A model generated the notes under the pieces. It was not told the DNA's origin. It was given only the letters and a program-made list of their open reading frames with translations, and ran no database searches. Made by a program: the position numbers and the translations under genes. This document shows, in pieces, positions 44,332 to 52,616 of a stretch of DNA of 64,000 nucleotides. Position 1 is the first letter of the stretch, and every line of letters starts with the position of its first letter. Source of the DNA: Streptomyces sp. BHT-5-2 (lineage in GTDB: Bacteria; Actinomycetota; Actinomycetes; Streptomycetales; Streptomycetaceae); contig NZ_CP081496.1 of assembly GCF_019774615.1 (NCBI RefSeq), positions 310,001 to 374,000 of the forward strand, given 5' to 3'.

Positions 44332-44566
44332 GCCAGCCCCCTCCCCTGGTCCGTTGCTCCGTCCGCTCCCTGGCCGGACTGTATCCCTGCCCCGGCTGCC
44401 CGGGGAAACGATCTGGCCTTTGTGGCGCGTGGGGGTGGTGGCGTGGTGCGACGGGCGTGCGGATCCGCCTTGTGAGCCCGCAGTCACGGGAGCCGGTGCA
44501 CCCGGGAACCCGGAGCCCGGGTGCTCTGGAGCCGACGGCGGTCGGCATCGGCCTCCGGTGCGGCGG

Positions 44567-45913
44567 TCAGGTCGTCGGGGTGGGGACGAGTGACGGGTAG
44601 TCGTCGAGGGTTATGTCGGCGGAGATGTCGTGGCCCTCCTGGAGCATGGCGGCGAGGACCGCCGGGTCGTTGAGGACGGAGTTGCGGGCGGTGAGTGCCT
44701 CCTGGGTGGGAGGGGCCAGGAATTCGCCGGTGCCCCGACCGCCTTCCTGGCAGCGGGAGACGTACGGGCGCAGCTTCTCCTCGTAACGGGCGAAGGCACG
44801 GCGGTGGTCGCCGGCCGCGACGGCCAGTTCGCCGGCGAGGACATAGGCGCCGACGATCGCCGAGCCCGTGCCCATCCCGCCGACGGTGGCACCGTAGGCG
44901 GCGTCGCCGAGCAGTGCTATCCGGCCCGTCGACCACGTCGGTACGTCGACGCGGCTGATGGAGTCGAAATAGAGGTCGTCGGCGTCCCAGACGGTGTCGA
45001 CGAGTTCCGCGACGCGCCAGCCCGCGCCCTCGTAGGCTCCGGCCAGGGCCTTTCGCTGGGCGTGCGGGTCGCGGCGGTCGTGCCGCAGCGGCTCGGAGGC
45101 GAAGACGCAGAAGGTCTCACCACCGTAGGAGGGGTCGTCGGCTCGGCGGGGGACGCGGCCGACCGTCACCAGTCGGCCGGGTTCGTTGTAGCCGACCGCG
45201 CGGGCGGCGAGGTCCGGGGGCGCGCTCTTCGGCAGATCCCAGCCTGCGACGTAGTAGCCGAGGTGGCTGACGAAGTCCTCTTCGGGGCCGAAGGCGAGCC
45301 GGCGCACCGTGGAGTGCAGGCCGTCGGCACCGATGACGAGGTCGAAGGTGCGGGGCGCGCCGCGCTCGAAGGTGACGTGGACGCCGTCGGCGGTCTCGGT
45401 CAGGGAGGCGATGGAGTCGCCGAAGAGGTATTCGGTGGAGAGCGGGGTGGTGGCGGTGGCCGAGTCGTCGTGGGGTGTGGGCCCGGGGTGGCTGTCCTCA
45501 TAGAGGATGCGGGAGAGTTCGGAGCGGAGGATCTCCACGTCGCCGCCGGCGAACTCGGGTGGCAGGGAGGCCACTTGCTCGCCCTGGGCGTCGATGAAGG
45601 TCATCGGGCTGCCGCCCGTGCGGTGCTGTCTGATCCTTTCCAGGAGGCCCATCCGCTGGAGCACCGTCAGGTGTGCGGCACCGCGGAAGTCGACCGCGAA
45701 GCCGCCGTCCCGGAGGCCCGGCGCCAGCTCGATCACGGTGGGGCGGTAGCCGTAGCGGGCGAGCCAGTGGGCGAGGGCGGGGCCGGCGATGCTGGCGCCG
45801 GAGATCAGCACCGTCAGCGCCGCCGGTACCGAGGCCGGCACCGATGTTGACGTCGATACCGATGTCGATGTCGAGGATGGCGATGCCGAGGCCGATGTCG
45901 ATGCGTGCGTCAT
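44567..45913 (-). CDS. FAD-dependent monooxygenase with Ser/Thr-rich N-terminus
   Basis: 448 residues. After a low-complexity leader (THASTSASASPSSTSTSVST) the FAD fold begins with LTVLISGASIAGPALAHWLA; DG motif LVIGADGLHSTVRRLAFG and GD motif RIALLGDAAYGATVGGMGTG follow. Resembles single-component hydroxylases of the TetX/PHBH type. The real start may be later than 45913, since the leader is repetitive at DNA level (GATGTCGATACC-like units). Divergent from a TetR gene that probably represses it. Confidence 0.85.
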   Translation of the reverse strand: MTHASTSASASPSSTSTSVSTSTSVPASVPAALTVLISGASIAGPALAHWLARYGYRPTVIELAPGLRDGGFAVDFRGAAHLTVLQRMGLLERIRQHRTGGSPMTFIDAQGEQVASLPPEFAGGDVEILRSELSRILYEDSHPGPTPHDDSATATTPLSTEYLFGDSIASLTETADGVHVTFERGAPRTFDLVIGADGLHSTVRRLAFGPEEDFVSHLGYYVAGWDLPKSAPPDLAARAVGYNEPGRLVTVGRVPRRADDPSYGGETFCVFASEPLRHDRRDPHAQRKALAGAYEGAGWRVAELVDTVWDADDLYFDSISRVDVPTWSTGRIALLGDAAYGATVGGMGTGSAIVGAYVLAGELAVAAGDHRRAFARYEEKLRPYVSRCQEGGRGTGEFLAPPTQEALTARNSVLNDPAVLAAMLQEGHDISADITLDDYPSLVPTPTT

Positions 45914-45988
45914 GGGACGCCCCCCTTGTGTCCGTCCGGTTGGTCCGGTGCCCGGTGATCCAGCGATTCGGTGTGGCGACAGAACAAC

Positions 45989-46028
45989 TGTATCCGCCGG
46001 ACACTGAAATGTATACCCCCGGACACAG
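45989..46028. promoter_or_regulatory. Tandem operator-like repeats between monooxygenase and TetR genes
   Basis: TGTATCCGCCGGACAC (45989-46004) and TGTATACCCCCGGACACAG (46010-46028) are near-identical direct repeats, each a partial palindrome (GTATCC/GGACAC). The second lies 15 bases before the TetR GTG. Confidence 0.65.
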
Positions 46029-46043
46029 TTTTAGGATGCGGAC

Positions 46044-46799
46044 GTGGCTGGAGACGGAGACGAGAAGAACAGCGCGTTCGGCGATCAGGCGGGCAGCGTC
46101 GAGCTGTTGTGGGGCGGGCGCGAGCGGCGGAGCCGCGGCCCCAAGCCGGCGCTGAGCCTGGAGCGGATCACGCAGACCGCCATCACCCTGGCCGACGCCG
46201 GCGGGCTCGGCGCGGTCTCCATGCAACGGGTAGCGGCGGAGCTGGACTTCACCAAGATGTCCCTCTACCGCTATGTGCCCGGCAAGTCGGAGCTGGTCGC
46301 GCTGATGATCGACAGCGCGATGGGCGAACCGCCGGAGCCGGCGGGCGCCGCGGCCGGCGACTGGCGGGGCGCGCTGCGGGAGTGGGCGGAGCGGCTCGCG
46401 GCGGTCTTCGAACGGCACCCGTGGCTGCTGCACGCCGTCGTCGGGCCGCGGGTCATGGGCCCCAACGAACTCGGCTGGACGGAGCGGGCGCTGGCCGCGC
46501 TCGCGGACACCGGGCTGACCGGGAGCGAGCGGCTGGACGCCGTTGTCGTGGTGAGCGGGCACATCCGGGCCATGGCGCAGGTGTCGGCGTCCATGGGGCT
46601 GGGCAGCGCCCGGGCGAAGGAGCCGGAGGCGGTGATGAGCGCCGCGCTCAACGAGCTGCTCGTCGGGCGGTCCGAGCGCTTCCCCGCTCTGGCGGCGGCG
46701 GTGGCGGACGCCGCCGAGAGCCGGTCCCGGGACCAGGCATGGGAGTTCGGGCTGGAACGGATCCTGGACGGACTGGAGGCGTACGTAGGACGGGCGTGA
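46044..46799 (+). CDS. TetR/AcrR-family regulator
   Basis: 251 residues from GTG 46044. N-terminal HTH with LERITQTAITLADAGGLGAV, SMQRVAAELDFTKMSLYRYV and PGKSELVALMIDSAMGEPPE; C-terminal ligand domain with ALREWAERLAAVFERHPWLL typical of the tetracycline-repressor C-terminal class. Divergent from the FAD monooxygenase across a 130-base region with two direct repeats, so local control is likely. Confidence 0.92.
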   Translation: MAGDGDEKNSAFGDQAGSVELLWGGRERRSRGPKPALSLERITQTAITLADAGGLGAVSMQRVAAELDFTKMSLYRYVPGKSELVALMIDSAMGEPPEPAGAAAGDWRGALREWAERLAAVFERHPWLLHAVVGPRVMGPNELGWTERALAALADTGLTGSERLDAVVVVSGHIRAMAQVSASMGLGSARAKEPEAVMSAALNELLVGRSERFPALAAAVADAAESRSRDQAWEFGLERILDGLEAYVGRA

Positions 46800-46821
46800 G
46801 GCCGCTCGCCCTACGTACCCC

Positions 46822-46839
46822 CGGGGGCCGGAGCCCCCG
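46822..46839. terminator. Hairpin between convergent TetR and MreB-like genes
   Basis: CGGGGGC (46822-46828) and GCCCCCG (46833-46839) with loop CGGA. Without T-run but well placed for both genes. Confidence 0.5.
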
Positions 46840-46847
46840 TCGTAGCG

Positions 46848-48014
46848 CTACAGCCCCAGGCGCACCGTCTTGCGCGGCTGTTCCTTCGCGCCCGTCAGCA
46901 GGCCGTGCAGGGTGGCGAACTCGTCGACGCACTTGGCGGTGCCGTTGACCACGCAGTCCAGCGGGGCCTCGGCGACCACGACGGGCACGCCCATCTCCTG
47001 GCGGAGGCGGCGGTCCAGGCCGCGCAGCAGGGCGCCGCCGCCGGTGAGGGCGATACCGCGCTCGATGATGTCGCCGGAGAGCTCCGGCGGGCACTCGTCG
47101 AGGGTGCGGTGGACGGCACGGACGATCGCCTCGACGGGTTCGGCGAGGGCGGAGCGGATCTCCTCGGCGGTGATCTCCTGGAGGCGGGGCAGGCCGCTGA
47201 GGTGATCGCGGCCGCGGACGGTGTAGGAGTAGGGCGAGGCGCGGTCGGGGAGCCCGTCGGTGTCGGACGCCTCGGCGTCGGACGCGTCGGCCTTCGCGGC
47301 GGAGGCGGCGCGGGCGCCCAGGGAGAGCGCGTCGAGGCCGTCCTCCTCCGGGGTCCAGACCGCCGAGCCGATGGCGATCTTGATCTCCTCGGCGGTGCGT
47401 TCGCCGATGGCCAGGCCGTGTTCCTTCTTGATGTAGGTGGAGATGGCGACGTCCATCGCGTCGCCGGCGACCCGTACGGAGTGGGCGGTGACCAGGCCGC
47501 CCATGGAGACGACGGCGACCTCGGTGGTGCCGCCGCCGATGTCGACGACCATGCAGCCGACCGGTTCGGCCACCGGGAGGCCGGCGCCGATCGCGGCGGC
47601 CATCGGCTCCTCGATGAGGTGCACCTCGCGGGCGCCGGCGCCGCGTGCGGAGTCGATGACGGCGCGGCGTTCGACGCCGGTGATGCCGGAGGGGACGCAG
47701 ATGACGACCCGGGGGCGGGCGAAGCGGCGGCTGGGGAGGGCCTTCTTCATCAGGGCGCGCAGCATCTGCTCGGCGGCGTCGAAGTCGGCGATGACACCCT
47801 CCCGGAGGGGGCGCATCGCGGTGATCCCGGAGGGCGTGCGGCCGATGGTGCGTTTGGCCTCCGAGCCGACGGCGACGACCTCGCCGGCGGCGTTGACGGC
47901 GACCACGGACGGCTCGTTCAGCACCACGCCTTTGCCGCGGGCGTAGACGAGGGTGTTGGCGGTGCCGAGGTCGATGCCTATGTCGTACGTTCCGGACGAA
48001 GTGCTGGACGCCAT
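46848..48014 (-). CDS. MreB/Mbl-family rod-shape protein
   Basis: 388 residues. Actin-fold motifs: IGIDLGTANTLVYARGKGVV, GCMVVDIGGGTTEVAVVSMG, RGIALTGGGALLRGLDRRL. An acidic insertion (AAKADASDAEASDTDGLPDR) interrupts the domain, longer than in canonical MreB. In Streptomyces, MreB-type proteins serve spore-wall synthesis rather than vegetative shape; this copy stands without mreC/mreD and is more Mbl-like. Start ATG 48014. Confidence 0.92.
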   Translation of the reverse strand: MASSTSSGTYDIGIDLGTANTLVYARGKGVVLNEPSVVAVNAAGEVVAVGSEAKRTIGRTPSGITAMRPLREGVIADFDAAEQMLRALMKKALPSRRFARPRVVICVPSGITGVERRAVIDSARGAGAREVHLIEEPMAAAIGAGLPVAEPVGCMVVDIGGGTTEVAVVSMGGLVTAHSVRVAGDAMDVAISTYIKKEHGLAIGERTAEEIKIAIGSAVWTPEEDGLDALSLGARAASAAKADASDAEASDTDGLPDRASPYSYTVRGRDHLSGLPRLQEITAEEIRSALAEPVEAIVRAVHRTLDECPPELSGDIIERGIALTGGGALLRGLDRRLRQEMGVPVVVAEAPLDCVVNGTAKCVDEFATLHGLLTGAKEQPRKTVRLGL

Positions 48015-48176
48015 GGGGAGTTCGCTTGCTCTCTCTCGGAGGACATTGCGCCGCAGAGAGCGTCATTGGCCGACCAATGACGGTAATTGCGGGCAATTAT
48101 CTAGACTACTGGGGCTGCTGAATGGTTCCTGCGGGGCGGGGACGGTCCCGGTGACGGGGCGGCGGAGGGCCGGTCG

Positions 48177-50243
48177 TCAGGGGTCGGGGGGCAGCGCCTC
48201 GGCGAGGTCGTCGAGGGCGTCCAGGAGGAGTTCACCGGCGCGGACGGCGACGCCGGCGGGCTCGCCCTCGCCGTGCCAGCGTTCCCAGGCGGCGCGGGGC
48301 GCGCTCCAGTCCAGGCGCGTCCCGTCGCGGAGGGCCCGGTCCGCGCGGTCCAGTGCGGGGCGCAGGGCGTCCGCGAACGCGGCGGCGCCGGGGGTGGGTT
48401 GGGCTTCCCTGCCGGGCAGATGGGCCTCCATGATCATCGTGACCCGGCCCATGGTGGCGAGCACCGTGCTGGCGGAGTGGGCGGCGTGCAGCGACAGGCC
48501 GCGGTGGCGGACCGGTTCCTTCTCGGCGCGGGCCTCGCTGACCTCCCAGGCGGCGCGGGCCGCACGGGCGTCCAGCAGTGCCTCGCGGACCTGCCGGGGG
48601 CGGCACTCGGCGGGCCGGGCGTAGCCGTCGAGGACGGCCAGGGCGTAGCGGCCGTTGGCGGTGAGCCAGTCGGCGAGGCGGTCGCGGAGCCGGGGCGTCT
48701 CCCAGGCGGGGAACAGCGCGTAGGACAGCATCGCGAGGACCCCGCCGACGAGGGTGAGGACGAGGCGTTCCTGGACGGTCTGCTCCCAGCCGGCGCCGGC
48801 GATGCCGAGCAGGAAGACGACATAGCCGGCGATGCAGGCCGAGGTGACGGAGAAGCCGGTGCGCATCAGCAGGTACATCAGGAAGACGCAGAAGAGTGCG
48901 AAGGCGGCGCTGATGTAGGCGCCGGGGTGGGCCAGGGCCATCAGGGCGCCGGCGAGGGTGACACCGACGACGGTGCCGGCGAAGCGGGCCACGCCGCGGG
49001 AGTAGGTCTGGGCGAAGTCGGGGCGCATCACCATGACGGAGGCGAGCGGCGCCCAGTAGCCGTGGCCGAAGTGGAGCGCGTGGGCGAGCAGGTAGCCGGC
49101 GTCGGCGACCGCGGTGACCCGCAGCGCGTGCCGGAAGGTGTGGGAGGACCAGCGGGCCTCGCGGCGCAGCGCGCGCAGGGCGACCGGGACGAGCCGGGGG
49201 ACGCTGGGGCGCAGCAGGTGGCCGCGTTCGGCGGCGGTGGTGGGGCGGGTGGCCTCGACGGGCTCGTCGGTGAGCTCGACGGCGTCGGCGAGGAGGGAGA
49301 TCAGGCGGTAGGCGGCGCGGCGGCCGGGGCCGGTGAGCATGGGGCCGGTGGCCGGGACCTCCAGGGCGGCCATCGCCTCCGGGGGCAGCCGGACCGGCCT
49401 GTCGTGCCGTACGGCGTGGGCGACGGCGTCCAGGACGGTGGCGGCGGCGCCCAGGAGTTCACGGGCGCGGTCGCGTTCGGGTCCCTCCAGGGGGGCGCCG
49501 ACGACCGGGTCGGCCAGGGAGGCGAGGACCGGGCGGACGCGCTCGGCGAGGCCGCGCGGGCCGTGCAGCTGTACGGGGCGGCGCCTGGCCTGGCGGGCTG
49601 TCATGGTGGAGGCCAGCCGGGCGTCCATCAGGGGCGCGGGGTCGAAGGGGGCCACCGGGTCGTGCCGCAGCCGGCGGGCGTAGTCGGCTTCGGCGGCCAG
49701 GGCGTCCGCGAGGGCGTCACGCTGGATGCCCCAGGGGCGCACCGGGAAGACGACGATGAGGACGGCCTGGACGAGGCCGCCGAAGGCGATCAGCGCGGCG
49801 TGCTCCAGGGCGCCCAGGACGGACGTCGGCAGGGTGACGGTGATCAGCATGATCGCCACGGTCTGGGTGCCGATGAGGCCGGAGACCGGACCGATCGCCC
49901 AGGCCATACCGGCGACGAAGGTCCAGCCGGTGAGCAGCAGCACGAACGCGAGGAGATGGGCGGCGGCCAGATAGCCGAGGAAGGTGGAGACCGCCAGGGC
50001 ACCGGCGACGGCCAGCGCGAGGACGGGGCGGGGCCGCATGCTGCGCTGGAAGGTGACGATGCCGGCGGAGAAGGCGCCGAAGGCGGAGGAGACCGCGAGG
50101 GCGGGGGAGCCGAGCCACAGGCACAGGCCGATGACGAGGGCCACGCCGGCGGTGCCGCGGACCGCGATCACCGGGGTGAGCTTGGCGCGTTCGATGGTCA
50201 GCCCGGAGCGGGCGGCCTCCTTCAGCGCGCGCGACCAGGTCAT
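48177..50243 (-). CDS. FUSC-family (aromatic acid exporter-like) membrane protein
   Basis: 688 residues from ATG 50243. Two blocks of hydrophobic helices (GTAGVALVIGLCLWLGSPAL ... and GYWAPLASVMVMRPDFAQTY ... FSVTSACIAGYVVFLLGIAG) are separated by a cytoplasmic region, the FUSC-type half-transporter repeat. The motif YWAPLASVMVMRPDF is typical. Possible role in efflux of small aromatic compounds. An open frame continues far upstream of 50243 but is antisense to the esterase gene, so it is ignored. Confidence 0.85.
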   Translation of the reverse strand: MTWSRALKEAARSGLTIERAKLTPVIAVRGTAGVALVIGLCLWLGSPALAVSSAFGAFSAGIVTFQRSMRPRPVLALAVAGALAVSTFLGYLAAAHLLAFVLLLTGWTFVAGMAWAIGPVSGLIGTQTVAIMLITVTLPTSVLGALEHAALIAFGGLVQAVLIVVFPVRPWGIQRDALADALAAEADYARRLRHDPVAPFDPAPLMDARLASTMTARQARRRPVQLHGPRGLAERVRPVLASLADPVVGAPLEGPERDRARELLGAAATVLDAVAHAVRHDRPVRLPPEAMAALEVPATGPMLTGPGRRAAYRLISLLADAVELTDEPVEATRPTTAAERGHLLRPSVPRLVPVALRALRREARWSSHTFRHALRVTAVADAGYLLAHALHFGHGYWAPLASVMVMRPDFAQTYSRGVARFAGTVVGVTLAGALMALAHPGAYISAAFALFCVFLMYLLMRTGFSVTSACIAGYVVFLLGIAGAGWEQTVQERLVLTLVGGVLAMLSYALFPAWETPRLRDRLADWLTANGRYALAVLDGYARPAECRPRQVREALLDARAARAAWEVSEARAEKEPVRHRGLSLHAAHSASTVLATMGRVTMIMEAHLPGREAQPTPGAAAFADALRPALDRADRALRDGTRLDWSAPRAAWERWHGEGEPAGVAVRAGELLLDALDDLAEALPPDP

Positions 50244-50381
50244 AGCCAGAGGATACGGGCCGGGTGCGGGGGTGTACGGGAGGTGACGGGGCGGGGGCGT
50301 GCGGGGGGCCTTCTGGCGCCGGCGTTGCGCCCCCTCCGGGAAAATCACGGTAAACCAGTTCCCCGTTGACCGTAAACACCA

Positions 50382-50401
50382 CAGGTCAGAGCAGGTCAGA
50401 G
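50382..50401. repeat. Tandem 10-bp repeat upstream of the esterase gene
   Basis: CAGGTCAGAG occurs twice head to tail. It lies in the divergent region between the FUSC and esterase genes, about 120 bases before the GTG, with two CGTAAAC-like motifs to its left (CGGTAAAC, CCGTAAAC). Confidence 0.5.
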
Positions 50402-50522
50402 GCTTTTCCGTGGGAGCGGTGCGAGAAAGCAGACACCGCGGGAGGGAAACCTGTCCCCGCCCCGTCCCCTCTTGCTGGCCGGTCGGGACAACTCCCGGCC
50501 GCTTCGCCAAGGAGAAGGTCCC

Positions 50523-51545
50523 GTGCGCAAATCCCTTTTCAAACCGGTGGTCGCATTGTTCGCCCTGGCCGTCCTCGGTGCCACGACAGGCTGCGGCACG
50601 AGCGACGACTCCCAGGGCGCCCCCGTACGGTTCAGCGGCCCCAAGTCGGGTGCCGCCATGCAGACCGCGCCGGCCAACCGGAACTCGCTGGTGCAGATGC
50701 CCACCCACCCGATCAACTTCCAGGAGACCAGCAAGGTCGGCGGAGCCGGGGAGAACACCCCCATAGCCGTGACCACCTACCACGGGAAGAAGTCCGGCTT
50801 CACGGGGAAGGTGTGGGTCTGGGCGCCGCCGGAGTACTACGAGAAGAAGAACGCGAACAAGGGCTTCCCGGTGATGGAGGCACTGCCCGGCGCCGAGGGC
50901 TTCCCGGTGAACTACTGGATCGGCTCCGACCTCAAGCTGGAGGAGAGCCTCGCCTCCTGGTCGAAGGCCGGCAAGAGCCTGCCGTTCATCGTGGTCATGC
51001 CGGTGCTCAACCCCAACGACAAGCAGTACTACGACGGCAGTGACATCCCGGGCCAGCCGAAGATGGGCACCTGGCTGAGCAAGGACGTCCCCGACCTGGT
51101 CCGGGAGAACTTCCGCACCCTGAAGACCCGTAACGCCTGGTGCATCATGGGCTCCTCGTCCGGTGGCTTCTCGGCGCTGAAGAACGTGCTGCAGAACCCG
51201 AAGGACTTCAAGGTCGCGATCCCCAACGGACCGGACATCGTGCCGGACTCGCCGCTGTGGCGGGGCCACCTCTCGGCGATGCGGGAGAACAACCCCGAGG
51301 TGCTGGCGCACCGGCTGATCGCCCGCGGCGGTCCCGAGGTCTATCTGGCCTTCCAGGACGGCTCCCGGGAGAACACCGTGCTGCCGAAGGTACGGAAGTT
51401 CATCGCGCAGTACGGGCACGGGCCGGTGAAGACGCGGCTGCAGATCGTGCCGAACGGCACGCACAGCGGCGCCACCTACGTCACGGGCCTGGGCATGGGC
51501 ACCATGCAGTGGGTCAGCGCCCAGATGCAGGGGCCGACCGGCTGA
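50523..51545 (+). CDS. Lipoprotein esterase-like alpha/beta hydrolase (Esterase D/antigen 85 type)
   Basis: 340 residues from GTG 50523 (AAGGAGAAGG upstream). Signal peptide with lipobox TTGCG. Esterase-like fold: KVWVWAPPEYYEKKNANKGF, PFIVVMPVLNPNDKQYYDG, nucleophile elbow WCIMGSSSGGFSALKNVLQN, and His in NGTHSGATY. It fits PF00756-type enzymes related to mycolyltransferases; in Streptomyces these are extracellular esterases of unclear substrate. Divergent from FUSC. Confidence 0.85.
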   Translation: MRKSLFKPVVALFALAVLGATTGCGTSDDSQGAPVRFSGPKSGAAMQTAPANRNSLVQMPTHPINFQETSKVGGAGENTPIAVTTYHGKKSGFTGKVWVWAPPEYYEKKNANKGFPVMEALPGAEGFPVNYWIGSDLKLEESLASWSKAGKSLPFIVVMPVLNPNDKQYYDGSDIPGQPKMGTWLSKDVPDLVRENFRTLKTRNAWCIMGSSSGGFSALKNVLQNPKDFKVAIPNGPDIVPDSPLWRGHLSAMRENNPEVLAHRLIARGGPEVYLAFQDGSRENTVLPKVRKFIAQYGHGPVKTRLQIVPNGTHSGATYVTGLGMGTMQWVSAQMQGPTG

Positions 51546-51563
51546 CGCCGGAGCGGGCCGGGA

Positions 51564-51601
51564 GGGCGGCCGCGGCGGACACCGGTCCGTCGCGGCCGCC
51601 C
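51564..51601. terminator. Strong hairpin between convergent esterase and ABC permease genes
   Basis: Arms 51564-51580 and 51585-51601 pair over 17 bases with one mismatch around ACCG. It probably ends the esterase transcript; no T-run. Confidence 0.6.
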
Positions 51602-51758
51602 TCGTCGTATGCCGGGGATTCAGGCCGTGCGGTCGACGTCCTGGAGGGTGATCGGGTGCGAGTCCAGGCCGGCGCAGGGGCGGTGGAGCGGCGGGCGCCG
51701 CCGCTCCCGTTGGAGACCGGCGTTCGTGGCGCGATGCCCCCGCCGGTCCGGTGCCGCG

Positions 51759-52616
51759 TCAGGACACCACGTCCTTGCGGGCGAAGCCGCGGAAGGCCAG
51801 GGCGGTGAGCACCAGCGCGTAGGAGACCGACACCGAGGCCCCCTGGAGCATCCCGGACCACTCGGGCCGCGGCTGGAGCACGTCCGCCCAGGCGTACTGC
51901 CAGTGCGCCGGCAGCACCGCGCGCCAGCCGCCGAGCGCGGTGACCTGGTCGAGGACGTTGCCGACGATGGTCAGGCCGACGGCGCCGCCGACCGCCCCGA
52001 GCGGCGCGTCGGTCACCGTGGACAGCCAGAACGCCAGTGCCGCGGTGACCAGTTGGCCGACGAAGACATAGCCGGTCACCACCGCCAGCCGCAGCACCGC
52101 GTCGCCCGGCGCGAGCGCGCCCCCGGTGGGCAGTTCCAGCGGCCCCCAGCCGTATGCGGCGGTGCCCACCGCCAGCGCCACCAGCGGCAGCAGCAGCATC
52201 GCGGCGGCGCTGAACACCAGCCCCACGGTCAGCTTGCTCAGCAGCAGACGGGCCCGCGGCACCGGCGCGGCCAACAGATAGCGCAGCGATGCCCAGCTCG
52301 CCTCCGAGGCGACGGTGTCCCCGCAGAACAGCGCGACCGGCACCACCAGCAGGAAGCCGGCGGAGACGAACAGCGCGGTGGCGGCGAAGTTGGCGCCGGA
52401 GGCGGTGGCGGTGGTCATCAGGCTGATCCGGCCGCTGTTCCGGGTGCTCGGATCGCCGCCGATGGCGAACGCCGCGACCAGTACGAACGGCAGCAGCGCC
52501 AGGACGGCGGCGACCACCAGGGTGCGGCGGCGCCGGAGTTGGCGGCGGGCCTCGACGCGCAGCGGCAGGGTGCGCCGGGCGCGGTAGCCGGGTGCCGCCG
52601 GGGTGGTCGCGGTCAT
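51759..52616 (-). CDS. ABC-2-type transporter permease
   Basis: 285 residues from ATG 52616, overlapping the stop of the fusion gene (ATGA). Six hydrophobic segments are visible, including LVVAAVLALLPFVLVAAFAI, ALFVSAGFLLVVPVALFCGD and GLVFSAAAMLLLPLVALAVG. It should dimerise in the membrane and be driven by the ABC ATPase domain of the adjacent fusion protein. Confidence 0.88.
   Translation of the reverse strand: MTATTPAAPGYRARRTLPLRVEARRQLRRRRTLVVAAVLALLPFVLVAAFAIGGDPSTRNSGRISLMTTATASGANFAATALFVSAGFLLVVPVALFCGDTVASEASWASLRYLLAAPVPRARLLLSKLTVGLVFSAAAMLLLPLVALAVGTAAYGWGPLELPTGGALAPGDAVLRLAVVTGYVFVGQLVTAALAFWLSTVTDAPLGAVGGAVGLTIVGNVLDQVTALGGWRAVLPAHWQYAWADVLQPRPEWSGMLQGASVSVSYALVLTALAFRGFARKDVVS

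Noticed and set aside
50244-51464. N-terminal extension of the FUSC gene
   Set aside because: The extension is antisense to the esterase gene and has no membrane or domain pattern; a credible ATG exists at 50243.
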